From Rickettsiales bacterium (lineage in GTDB: Bacteria > Pseudomonadota > Alphaproteobacteria > Rickettsiales > UBA3002): a stretch of 19,309 nucleotides of DNA. Shown piece by piece: positions 6,765-14,214 of the stretch. The stretch is taken from contig CANEUT010000009.1 in NCBI GenBank assembly GCA_947441895.1, positions 1 through 19,309 on the forward strand, in the 5' to 3' direction. Position numbers and translations under genes: made by a program. The first letter of the stretch is position 1; the number at the start of each line of letters is the position of its first letter. The notes under the pieces were generated by a model. The model ran no database searches, was not told the DNA's origin, and saw nothing but the letters and a program-made list of their open reading frames with translations.

Positions 6765-6833
6765 CGCGAGTGTATCAATATTGTTGAGGTGTTTTTATGC
6801 CATGGGCAGAAATAAATCAACAAAAATAGGCAA

Positions 6834-7508
6834 TTATTTACGCACACACTCAAAAAACAGCGGCAAACGCCCCTGTTCAGTGGTTTTGCGCTGATATTTG
6901 GTTTGGGTCCAGTCAGCCGGTGGCGTGTTCCAATCGGCCTGTTCTTTGGCTGTCCATTCATAATCATCGCTGGCCAGCAACACCTCCAGCATCCACACGG
7001 AATAATCCACATGATCGGTGGCCAGCAGCAAACGGCCGCCTTTTTTATGGACGCGCGCCAGCATTTTCAGCGTTTCGGCATTCACCAACCGGCGCTTATT
7101 GTGGCGGGCTTTGGGCCATGGGTCGGGGAACAGGATGAACACACTCTCGAGTGATGCATCGGGCAGCGCCTCAATAATCAAACGCGCATCACCCGCATAG
7201 AGGCGAATGTTTTTGATATTGTGCTGGTCGATGCCCGTAAGCAGCTTGGCGACACCGTTGATATAGGGCTCGCAACCAATGAAACTGATGTGTGGATTGT
7301 GGATGGCCTGCGCCTGTAAATGTTCGCCGCCACCAAAACCAATTTCAAGCGCCACCTGCGCGCCAAGCCCAGCCAACGGCTGATCGAGATTTACTGCCAA
7401 TGTTGGCAGCAAATCATCGATCAACCCTTGTTGGTAGGGACGTAAGCTCCGGCCGCGATTGCGACCGAATGAAGAGAGATATGAGCGCGTTTCCATCATC
7501 ATCGTCAT
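6834..7508 (-). CDS. trmB: tRNA (guanine(46)-N7)-methyltransferase TrmB
   Basis: TrmB transfers a methyl group from S-adenosylmethionine to N7 of G46 in the tRNA variable loop. The Rossmann-fold SAM site is seen in ALEIGFGGGEHL and GCEPYINGVAKLL, followed by YAGDARLI. The family signature FILFPDPWPKARHNKRRLV carries the substrate-binding and catalytic residues. At 224 residues the length is normal. The N-terminus TRSYLSSFGRNRGRSL matches the family. The exact start is uncertain: ATG codons lie at 7508, 7502, 7499 and 7496, none with a clear Shine-Dalgarno, and the first falls inside the arm of palindromic element C. It follows metK by 69 bases, an apt neighbour since MetK makes its methyl donor. 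A terminator follows. Confidence 0.96.
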   Translation of the reverse strand: MTMMMETRSYLSSFGRNRGRSLRPYQQGLIDDLLPTLAVNLDQPLAGLGAQVALEIGFGGGEHLQAQAIHNPHISFIGCEPYINGVAKLLTGIDQHNIKNIRLYAGDARLIIEALPDASLESVFILFPDPWPKARHNKRRLVNAETLKMLARVHKKGGRLLLATDHVDYSVWMLEVLLASDDYEWTAKEQADWNTPPADWTQTKYQRKTTEQGRLPLFFECVRK

Positions 7509-7569
7509 GCTGAACTTGTTTCAGCATCCATCACAAGAAAGATGGATCCCGGATCAAGTCCGGGATGAC
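7504..7569. repeat. GTCAT...ATGAC double-hairpin intergenic element (copy C)
   Basis: The 29-base arms 7504-7532 and 7541-7569 are imperfect inverted copies of each other. Each holds its own hairpin: GCTGAA-CTTGT-TTCAGC in the first, and TCCGGG-type around ATCAAGT in the second. Both share GTCAT at the outer end and ATCCATC at the inner end. The spacer is only ACAAGAAA. The element fills nearly the whole metK-trmB gap and provides the first possible ATG of trmB. It belongs with copy A at 4282-4352. Confidence 0.85.
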
Positions 7570-7577
7570 AAGTACTC

Positions 7578-8780
7578 TCAGGCCGCGGCACTGACCTTGA
7601 ACTCACGACGCAGCGCATCGACGAGGTCAAGTTTCTCCCAGCTGAAGCTACCATCGGCACCGGCTTCACGGCCAAAGTGACCATAGCTTGCGCTCTTCTG
7701 ATAGATTGGACGGTTGAGGTTCAGGTGCGTGCGAATGCCACGTGGGGTGAGGTTCACCAAGCTACGCAGCACGGCTTCCAGTTTCTCGTGATCAACGCCA
7801 ACTGCGTCATGCGTGTTCACATAGAACGACACAGGCTCAGAAACGCCGATTGCATAGGAAAGCTGAATGGTGCAGCTGTCGGCAATGCCAGCAGCCACAA
7901 CGTTTTTCGCAAGGTAACGCGCCACGTAAGCAGCCGAACGGTCTACTTTTGTGGGATCTTTACCCGAGAATGCTCCGCCGCCGTGCGGTGCTGCACCGCC
8001 GTAAGTATCCACGATGATTTTACGACCGGTCAGACCGGCATCGCCATCGGGACCACCGATGATGAACTGGCCCGTTGGGTTCACGAAGAATTGTGCTTCT
8101 TCTGGGAACCAGCCAGCAGGCAGAACCGACTTCACCACTTCGCGCACGATTTCGCGGATTTCAGCTTGGGTAATATCAGGTGCGTGCTGGGTTGAAACCA
8201 CCACCGATTTCGCACGTACTGGTTTGCCATCCACATATTCCAGGCTCACTTGGCTTTTTGCATCGGGGCGCAGTTTGGCAAATTTGCCCGAACGACGGCC
8301 TTCCGACAGCGCCTGCAGAATGCGGTGCGAGTAGTACAGCGTCGCCGGCATGAGGTCTGGGGTTTCGCGGCAAGCATAACCAAACATAATGCCTTGGTCG
8401 CCTGCGCCTTCGTCTTTCGTTTCACCGGCATCAACACCGCGAGCAATATCGGCCGATTGTTGGTGAACATAGCTGGTGAATGCAAGGTTCTTCCAGTGGA
8501 AGCCGTCTTGTTCGTAGCCGATATCTTTCACCACTTTACGAACGATTTCTTCCATTTTCGCTGCCGTTACGCCCGGCGCGCCGCTGGTTTCACCGGCAAT
8601 CACGATTTGGTTGGTGCTGGCCAGCGTTTCAAACGCGCAACGTGCTTCTGGGTTTTCTGCCAAGCATGCATCTACAATGGCGTCCGAAATTTGGTCACAA
8701 ATTTTATCGGGGTGGCCTTCGGATACCGATTCGCTGGTAAAAATATAGTGGCCCCTGTCTTTTCCTACTGACTTGATCAC
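7578..8780 (-). CDS. metK: S-adenosylmethionine synthetase
   Basis: MetK makes S-adenosylmethionine from ATP and methionine, the methyl donor for TrmB next door and most other methyltransferases. The 400-residue product carries FTSESVSEGHPDK (residues 14-26, with the catalytic His and the Asp/Lys of the ATP and metal site), GAGDQGIMFGYA (125-136), FVNPTGQFIIGGPDGDAGLTGRKIIVD, and the phosphate-binding GGAAPHGGGAFSGKDPTKVDRSAAY (261-285). The start is a GTG at 8780, supported by AGGAG eight bases upstream; no ATG is available before the conserved region. The 189-base upstream spacer holds the terminator of the regulator gene and a leader of about 100 bases in which I recognise no riboswitch. 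Confidence 0.98.
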   Translation of the reverse strand: MIKSVGKDRGHYIFTSESVSEGHPDKICDQISDAIVDACLAENPEARCAFETLASTNQIVIAGETSGAPGVTAAKMEEIVRKVVKDIGYEQDGFHWKNLAFTSYVHQQSADIARGVDAGETKDEGAGDQGIMFGYACRETPDLMPATLYYSHRILQALSEGRRSGKFAKLRPDAKSQVSLEYVDGKPVRAKSVVVSTQHAPDITQAEIREIVREVVKSVLPAGWFPEEAQFFVNPTGQFIIGGPDGDAGLTGRKIIVDTYGGAAPHGGGAFSGKDPTKVDRSAAYVARYLAKNVVAAGIADSCTIQLSYAIGVSEPVSFYVNTHDAVGVDHEKLEAVLRSLVNLTPRGIRTHLNLNRPIYQKSASYGHFGREAGADGSFSWEKLDLVDALRREFKVSAAA

Positions 8781-8882
8781 GTCTCACACTCCTACTTTGT
8801 TATAAGCAGGTGAACGAATTTCAAGCGTGGCAGCCCTCTATGTTCGCTTAGACCGGTTTTGGAAACTCTAAAAAGAGCCTCT
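8781..8882 (-). other. metK leader region, no known riboswitch recognised
   Basis: About 100 bases lie between the upstream terminator and metK. An AAGCG...CGCTT pairing encloses 17 bases (about 8824-8850), followed by TATAAC (8804-8799) and the metK ribosome-binding site AGGAG (8793-8789). I looked for the SAM-II pattern often found before methionine genes in this class and did not see its conserved GCTAAA stretch. TATAAC is too close to the ribosome-binding site to be a convincing -10. Confidence 0.3.
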
Positions 8883-8921
8883 AAAAAAGGGGTGGCCGCC
8901 AAGCATTAAAATGCCCACCAA
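8883..8921 (-). terminator. intrinsic terminator after the XRE regulator gene
   Basis: On the minus strand GGTGG (8919-8915) pairs with CCACC (8895-8891), with an inner GCATT-TT-AATGC hairpin between, followed by CC and six T. It lies about 50 bases past the stop of the regulator gene and upstream of metK, so metK is expected to have its own promoter. The stem is bulged, so strength is uncertain. Confidence 0.55.
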
Positions 8922-8969
8922 GAGCGCTTTCATTAATCTTATTTAAAAAAACGTCAAGCGGATTAAGAA

Positions 8970-9410
8970 TTAAGCCGACTCTTTTTTCGCAGGCTTATCG
9001 CTAGCACCATCTTCGGCGGCCATGGCTTTAATCAGCTCAACAATGCGCTTACGCACGGATGGGTTTTTAATGCGATAATAAGCCCGCATCACTTCCATGG
9101 TTTCACGATTGTTTACTTTTTCGTGCTCAAAGCCAGCGGCATTGGGCTCAGCCATCGTAAGCGCGGATCCATCATCCACCGCATAGTCACCATAGCCTTC
9201 AAAAAAATAGGAGACTTGAACACCCAGTGAGCGAGCAAAATCATACAAGCGACTAGCACCCATACGGTTAATGCCGCGTTCATATTTTTGGATTTGTTGA
9301 AAGGTCACGCCAATTTCTTTCCCAACCGATTCCTGGCTGAGGCCAAGAATAGTGCGCTTCAAACGCAACCGGCGTCCAACGTGAATATCAACAGGATGGG
9401 GAGTGCTCAT
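8970..9410 (-). CDS. XRE-family helix-turn-helix transcriptional regulator
   Basis: This is a 146-residue DNA-binding protein with an N-terminal Cro/CI-type helix-turn-helix (residues about 10-65; LRLKRTILGLSQESVGKEIG then VTFQQIQKYERGINRMGASR). The tail (about 95-130) is helical and charged, ending in a Lys/Glu-rich segment. I chose the ATG at 9410; a TTG at 9449 is in frame but would add 13 residues unlike the family, and AGG lies just before the ATG. A regulator between lnt and metK is common in alphaproteobacteria. From memory, the Sinorhizobium gene next to the lnt homologue actA is the pH- and stress-responsive phrR, and this may be its counterpart. Targets are unknown. Repeats upstream suggest autoregulation. 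Confidence 0.9.
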   Translation of the reverse strand: MSTPHPVDIHVGRRLRLKRTILGLSQESVGKEIGVTFQQIQKYERGINRMGASRLYDFARSLGVQVSYFFEGYGDYAVDDGSALTMAEPNAAGFEHEKVNNRETMEVMRAYYRIKNPSVRKRIVELIKAMAAEDGASDKPAKKESA

Positions 9411-9438
9411 AATACCTATACGCGCAGTTGTCTGAGGT

Positions 9439-9466
9439 AGTGCAACCAATATAAAAATAAGTGCAA
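9439..9466 (-). promoter_or_regulatory. candidate operator/promoter of the XRE regulator gene
   Basis: On the minus strand two exact copies of TTGCACT lie at 9466-9460 and 9445-9439, one 21-base step apart, which is two helical turns. A possible -10 hexamer TATATT lies between them at 9453-9448. A third looser match (TTGATGC) occurs a little further upstream. The spacing fits a dimeric regulator binding on one face of the DNA over its own promoter. This is inference from sequence alone; no clear -35 is seen. Confidence 0.35.
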
Positions 9467-9509
9467 TCGTTAGCGATATTGCATCAATTACGCAAGAGGG
9501 ATTAATAAT

Positions 9510-11036
9510 TTATTTATTTTTTGTGAGGGTGAGCTTCATAAAAGCCGCAACCAATAAAAGAGTCGCAGTAAGTATTATTGCCACTGCTACGCCGTGACGC
9601 GCATAGAGAGTTGGGGGGGCGGACACGGGCAGTAGGCTATCAATAATGCCCCGCTTATTAAGCTCCAACTCCGCCACAGCTCTGCCATAAGGATCAATCA
9701 CCGCTGAAATGCCATTATTGGCGGCCCGCACAACGGGTAAGCCTTGCTCAATCGCCCGCATTTGCGCAGCAGCATAATGCTGATAGGGCCCAGTTGCATT
9801 ACCGTACCACCCATCATTCGTCACATTCAGTAGCCATTGTGGACGCACCTGTTTATCTACTGTTAACCATGGAAAAATAACCTCATAACACACAAGCGGG
9901 CTAAACGACGGTATAGTGTCAATAGCAATGGTTTGCGGCCCCGCCCCGCGTGAAAAATCCGTATCGCCGGGGGTTATTTTATCAAGCGGCAGCACATCGC
10001 GCAGCGGCATAAACTCGCCAAAAGGCACCAGTTGATGTTTGTCATACGTGGCTCGCACCACGCCTTTACCATCAATGGCGACCATGCTGTTCCACAATTT
10101 TAAGGCGGTGCCTTCACCCTCGGCACGCATGGCCCCCGTCAACAACAGCTGATTTGGCAATAGCAGCGCACCAAGCTGCGGCGGCCATGGGCTATCGGCC
10201 CGCAGCGTGTAAGGAAATGCCGATTCCGACCAAATCACGACATCGGGCGTGACATCGTTTTCAGTACGCATCATATCGGCATGCAGCTTCAAGGATTCCA
10301 TTTTACCCTGCGGTGTCCACTTCACTGCTTGCGGAACAGATGGCTGAACGATGCGCAAATGGGTGGCGGTAAAGCTCGTGCTATCGGGCATGCGCCATGC
10401 ACCATAACCATAAGCGCCACCAAGCAATATTGTGATGATAGCAAATGCAATTTTTCGCTGAGGCAATACCGGCAACACACCCACCAGCACCACCAAAAAG
10501 CTGAGGCCGAACACGCCGACGATGGATGCAAGCTGCGCCACGTGAATGGATGCCAGTGCCGTGTAGCCTGCCAAATTCCAAGGAAAACCGAACATGCCCA
10601 CCGATCGCAAATATTCAATCAGCACCCACAGGGCAGCAAAGCGAAGGATGTTTTTTAATGGTTGATTTGAACGCAACGCATGGAACCACCAACCAAACAA
10701 CGCGAACCAAATAGCCAACACCGCCGAAAGGCCAAGCACCGAAAATGGATACAGCCAGCCGAATTTTTCAGCATCGACCAGCAACGCATTGGCAATCCAA
10801 TAGGTTCCGGCCATGGCGTGGCCATAGCCAAAAAAGAATCCGCGCCGCGCTGCTTCACGACCCGTGGGCGCGGCATTCAGCAGGCGATAGAAGAACGGTA
10901 ATGCCACAAAAACAACCGGCCACACATAAAACGGTGCGAAGGCCGCCATCATCAGCGCGCCCGCCAGATAGCTGGCAAGCCACGCCCGCCAGCCCGAAAG
11001 CGGGCTGAGATTATTGAATCTGGTGAATATGGACAT
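9510..11036 (-). CDS. lnt: apolipoprotein N-acyltransferase
   Basis: Lnt, in the inner membrane, adds the third acyl chain to the N-terminal cysteine of lipoproteins. The 508-residue protein has about six hydrophobic membrane segments in residues 15-210, a nitrilase-like periplasmic domain (about 225-470), and a final membrane helix (GVAVAIILTATLLLVAAFM). The expected catalytic triad is present: Glu271 in WSESAFPYT, Lys333 in YDKHQLVPFGEF and Cys383 in PLVCYEVIFP. FPWNLAGYT in the membrane part is also conserved. Length is normal. The ATG at 11036 lies 26 bases inside the end of rnj, so the two are likely cotranscribed. The XRE regulator gene follows after 99 bases of AT-rich DNA. Confidence 0.97.
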   Translation of the reverse strand: MSIFTRFNNLSPLSGWRAWLASYLAGALMMAAFAPFYVWPVVFVALPFFYRLLNAAPTGREAARRGFFFGYGHAMAGTYWIANALLVDAEKFGWLYPFSVLGLSAVLAIWFALFGWWFHALRSNQPLKNILRFAALWVLIEYLRSVGMFGFPWNLAGYTALASIHVAQLASIVGVFGLSFLVVLVGVLPVLPQRKIAFAIITILLGGAYGYGAWRMPDSTSFTATHLRIVQPSVPQAVKWTPQGKMESLKLHADMMRTENDVTPDVVIWSESAFPYTLRADSPWPPQLGALLLPNQLLLTGAMRAEGEGTALKLWNSMVAIDGKGVVRATYDKHQLVPFGEFMPLRDVLPLDKITPGDTDFSRGAGPQTIAIDTIPSFSPLVCYEVIFPWLTVDKQVRPQWLLNVTNDGWYGNATGPYQHYAAAQMRAIEQGLPVVRAANNGISAVIDPYGRAVAELELNKRGIIDSLLPVSAPPTLYARHGVAVAIILTATLLLVAAFMKLTLTKNK

Positions 11037-12687
11037 TGAGCACCGGCGTTTTGCCCAGTTCTTCGCGAATGGTTTTGCGCATCACATTACGGATGGATTC
11101 TTCGAGCTGCTTGCCCTTACCATTTTTCTGATATTTGCTGACGACTTCTGAGATTTGTTTGCACATATCGCTAATCAGCTCGCCATCTTCCTTATCATCT
11201 AAACAGCCCGGCGCGCTGATAAGCGCGGGCGATGCCATATCACCATTTTTCTTCAGTACCAGTGACGCAAGACACGTGCCCTCATCGCGAATTTTGCGAC
11301 GCATGCGAATGACGCTGGAATTGCTATCGATCAGCGATGTGCCGTCGAGCGCTAAATAGCCCCACTCCACCATGCCCACAATACCTGGCTTATCGCCCGT
11401 CAGTTGAATGACCACGCCGTTGGTGGGCTCAATCGCGATTGGCACTTGCAGTTCTTTGGCATAGAGCGCGTGCTCATGAATGTGGCGCGCTTCGCCATGC
11501 ACTGGCACGGCAATTTTTGGCCGCACCAGCTGATACATTTTCTGCAGTTCCATGCGCGCCGGATGACCCGAAACATGCACCACATGATCATTAATAATTT
11601 CAGCGCCCATGGTCACCAGCTTATTCACCATCCACCCGATATTCGCTTCGTTGCCGGGAATGGTGCGCGATGAGAAAATGACCGTATCGCCTTTGCTGAG
11701 ACGAATAACCGGATGTTCACCGCGCGCAATTTTGGCGAGTGCCGCGCGTGATTCGCCCTGACAGCCGGTGCAAATGAGGGTCACTTTGTTGCGTGGCAAA
11801 TCCATGCCCTGCGCATCGGTGAGGAATGGCCCCATGCCCTGCAGATAGCCTGAATCTTGCGCGGCCGTAATCATGCGCCAGATGGATTTTCCCGCCACCG
11901 CCACCGAACGTCCCGCCGCATGCGATGCCTGAATAATGGTCTCAAGCCGCGCAATGTTCGACGAGAAGGTAGTGATGACCGCCCGTTCCGGGCATTCGCG
12001 AATAATGTCGGTCAGCGCCACCCGCACATCGGCTTCCGAACCGGACTGGCCTTCCACGAACACGTTGGTGGAATCACACACCATGGCGAGCACGCCTTCG
12101 TCGCCATATTTGGCGAGCGTTTTCTCGTCGGTCGTCACGCCAACCATCGGCGCGTCATCCAGCTTCCAATCACCCGTGTGCATCACCGTGCCTTTATCGG
12201 TGCGCAACGCCACCGCATGCATTTCGGGAATGGAGTGCGTCACCGGCACCATTTCGAATTTGAACGGCCCAATATCATATTGCTCGCCCGCCTTTACTTC
12301 ATGCACCTTGGCTTTGCCTTGCAGCCCCTCTTCCGCCAGCTTGTTTTTCAGCACGGCGGCGGTGAATGGCGTGGCATAAATGGGGCAGCCAAGCTCGGGC
12401 CACAAATACGACACCGCACCCAAATGATCTTCGTGCGCATGGGTGAGCACCAGCCCCACAATATCTTGCTTGTAGGGGGTGATGGCATCGATATTGGGCA
12501 CCACAATATCAATCCCCGGCAGGTGATGCCCGGCAAAGCCAATGCCCAAATCGATCATCAGCCATTTGCCCTTATAGCGATAGAGATTGAGGTTCATGCC
12601 AATCTCATTCGCGCCACCGAGTGGCACAAACAAAAGCTCGTCATCATATTGCTTGAAATTAATGGCCATTTTTTTTGCTTCTTTCAT
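11011..12687 (-). CDS. rnj: ribonuclease J
   Basis: RNase J is a metallo-beta-lactamase/beta-CASP nuclease with 5'-exonuclease and endonuclease activity, acting in mRNA decay and rRNA maturation. The 558-residue protein shows the metal-binding motif HAHEDH at residues 83-88 (from THAHEDHLGA), further ligands in VTHSIPE and HTGDWKLDD, the beta-CASP region with VSGHPAR, and IAVPVHGEARHIHEHA. A C-terminal domain follows. Length fits the alphaproteobacterial family. Two starts are plausible: ATG at 12687 (upstream GGATGA) and ATG at 12669 (upstream AAAGAAG). Both overlap the end of coaX, by 29 or 11 bases. It follows nuoN-birA-coaX, as in many alphaproteobacteria, but here it is followed directly by lnt. 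Confidence 0.96.
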   Translation of the reverse strand: MKEAKKMAINFKQYDDELLFVPLGGANEIGMNLNLYRYKGKWLMIDLGIGFAGHHLPGIDIVVPNIDAITPYKQDIVGLVLTHAHEDHLGAVSYLWPELGCPIYATPFTAAVLKNKLAEEGLQGKAKVHEVKAGEQYDIGPFKFEMVPVTHSIPEMHAVALRTDKGTVMHTGDWKLDDAPMVGVTTDEKTLAKYGDEGVLAMVCDSTNVFVEGQSGSEADVRVALTDIIRECPERAVITTFSSNIARLETIIQASHAAGRSVAVAGKSIWRMITAAQDSGYLQGMGPFLTDAQGMDLPRNKVTLICTGCQGESRAALAKIARGEHPVIRLSKGDTVIFSSRTIPGNEANIGWMVNKLVTMGAEIINDHVVHVSGHPARMELQKMYQLVRPKIAVPVHGEARHIHEHALYAKELQVPIAIEPTNGVVIQLTGDKPGIVGMVEWGYLALDGTSLIDSNSSVIRMRRKIRDEGTCLASLVLKKNGDMASPALISAPGCLDDKEDGELISDMCKQISEVVSKYQKNGKGKQLEESIRNVMRKTIREELGKTPVLNVHIHQIQ

Positions 12688-13438
12688 AAATCATCCGCAA
12701 TCCTCGGATGGTAAGGTCGGCATCGACCGTGTCGATCAATTTTGTGGCATCGGCATACAGCGGCGCAAGACCGCCGGTGGCAATCACTTTCATGGGTTCA
12801 CCACGTTCGGCCTTAATGCGGGTGACAATGCCCTCAATCAGCCCGGCATAGCCATAAAAAATGCCCGATTGCATGGCCGCCGTGGTGTTGGTGCCAATCA
12901 CTTTCTCGGGATGGATAATGGCGATACCATGCAGCTTGGCAGCCGCGCGTTGCAATGCTTCCAGCGACAGATTAATGCCCGGAGCAATCACCCCGCCGGC
13001 ATATTCACCCTTGCCCGTCACCACATCGAAGGTGGTGGCCGTGCCAAAATCAATGACAATCAATGCGTGTTTATATTCGCTCCACGCCGCAAAAGCATTA
13101 ATCAAGCGGTCGGCCCCGAGTTCTTTTGGGTTATCGAGCAGAATGGGCATGCCCAGATCGATCTGCCCGCTGGCAATCAGCTGCGGTTCGCATTTCAAAT
13201 AATGGCGCACAAAACTTTTCACACTAAAATTTGCGTCGGGTACGACAGATGAAATAATGGCCGCCGACACGTCGCCCTCGCTGAACCCGCCGCGCTGCAT
13301 GAGGGCGAATAGCCACACCGCATATTCATCGGCCGTGCGGTGAATATCGGTGCGAATGCGCCATTCCGCACGCGTTTTTTCGCCGTCGCACAACGCGAAA
13401 ACAAGGTTGGTATTTCCAATATCAATGGCAAGTAGCAT
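12659..13438 (-). CDS. coaX: type III pantothenate kinase
   Basis: CoaX phosphorylates pantothenate, the first step of coenzyme A synthesis, and is the feedback-insensitive class of the enzyme. The 259-residue protein has the ASKHA-fold phosphate-binding DIGNTN at residues 6-11, NPKELGADR at 103-111 (catalytic Asp), and DFGTATTFD at 130-138. AGGVIAPGINLSLEAL and the glycine-rich VIATGGLAP near the C-terminus also fit. Length is normal. The ATG lies two bases after the birA stop (TAA-TC-ATG), and the 3' end overlaps rnj, so all three genes are probably translated from one message. Placing a CoA enzyme beside biotin ligase is a conserved alphaproteobacterial arrangement. Confidence 0.97.
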   Translation of the reverse strand: MLLAIDIGNTNLVFALCDGEKTRAEWRIRTDIHRTADEYAVWLFALMQRGGFSEGDVSAAIISSVVPDANFSVKSFVRHYLKCEPQLIASGQIDLGMPILLDNPKELGADRLINAFAAWSEYKHALIVIDFGTATTFDVVTGKGEYAGGVIAPGINLSLEALQRAAAKLHGIAIIHPEKVIGTNTTAAMQSGIFYGYAGLIEGIVTRIKAERGEPMKVIATGGLAPLYADATKLIDTVDADLTIRGLRMIYERSKKNGH

Positions 13439-13440
13439 GA

Positions 13441-14214
13441 TTACTCTTTGAAAAAAACATCGCCCGCCGCGATGGCGGTAATAGCGCCACCTTTGGCGCG
13501 CAACAACAGCTGGCCCGAGGCATCGATGCCCTCAAACGTGCCTTGATGCTGGCTTTCACCCACAATCACTTCCAGCTTTTTGTTGAGGTGGTGCGCCCGT
13601 TTTACCCAATCCGCTTCAATAGACTCGAAGCCTTGATTGGCCCATTGGTCATAGCGGTGAATGAAGTTATGCATGAAACGCGAAAGCACAATTTTAGCAC
13701 TGATAATTTCGACCCCCGCATCACGCAGGCAGGTGGCCGGAAACATCACATGTTCGGGGAATGAATCGACGTTAATGCCAACGCCCACCGCAACCCACTG
13801 GCGATTGCCACCCGATATCTCACGCGTGTTGAATGATTCCAGCAAAATGCCGGCCATTTTTTTGCCGTCGAACAACACATCATTCGGCCATTTGCAGGCA
13901 ATTTTTTTGGGGTTCTCCACAATGCCTTCAATGGTTTCGGCCGTGGCCAGCGCCGCCACAAACGAAAGTTGGGCGCACAGCGCCAAATCTACCTCGGGGT
14001 TCAGCAGCACGGTGACGAACAGATTGCCCTCGGCCGAAACCCATTCACGACCCATGCGCCCGCGTCCGGCGCTTTGGCGCTTGGCCCAAATGACGGCACC
14101 ATGCGAAGCCCCGCCACCGGCAAGGCGTTTTGCCTCTTCGTTGGTGCTGTCGAGCAAGTCATAAGACAGCAAATGGTAGTCGTTGATTAAGTTGCTAACT
14201 GCTTTTTTGGCCAT
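13441..14214 (-). CDS. birA: biotin--[acetyl-CoA-carboxylase] ligase (monofunctional BirA)
   Basis: BirA activates biotin with ATP and attaches it to the carrier lysine of acetyl-CoA carboxylase and other carboxylases. Conserved motifs are DSTN (residues 22-25), the biotinyl-AMP loop GRGRMGREW (50-58) and KWPNDVL (108-114) followed by GKKMAGILLE. A small C-terminal domain ends the protein. There is no N-terminal helix-turn-helix, so this is the short form (257 residues) that does not repress biotin genes. The ATG at 14214 shares one base with the nuoN stop (TGATG). An in-frame TTG at 14217 is less likely. coaX follows two bases after the stop. Confidence 0.96.
   Translation of the reverse strand: MAKKAVSNLINDYHLLSYDLLDSTNEEAKRLAGGGASHGAVIWAKRQSAGRGRMGREWVSAEGNLFVTVLLNPEVDLALCAQLSFVAALATAETIEGIVENPKKIACKWPNDVLFDGKKMAGILLESFNTREISGGNRQWVAVGVGINVDSFPEHVMFPATCLRDAGVEIISAKIVLSRFMHNFIHRYDQWANQGFESIEADWVKRAHHLNKKLEVIVGESQHQGTFEGIDASGQLLLRAKGGAITAIAAGDVFFKE

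Noticed and set aside
6712..6806. Possible tiny minus-strand reading frame between trmB and rimP (HLNNIDTLAEEVANKPPF...)
   Set aside because: It has no ATG, no ribosome-binding site and only a late GTG, and it runs through the trmB terminator. It is more likely chance or the remains of something older.
8781..8882. SAM-II riboswitch before metK
   Set aside because: The conserved loop sequences, in particular the GCTAAA-like stretch, were not found. A model search would be needed.
8935..8962. CtrA-type site (TTAA-N7-TTAA) near the end of the XRE gene
   Set aside because: The two TTAA halves are six bases apart, not seven, and they lie in AT-rich DNA just beyond a gene end, so chance is likely.
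9411..9449. TTG at 9449 as the start of the XRE regulator
   Set aside because: The added 13 residues are not part of the usual domain, and the region carries the candidate operator; the ATG at 9410 is preceded by AGG.
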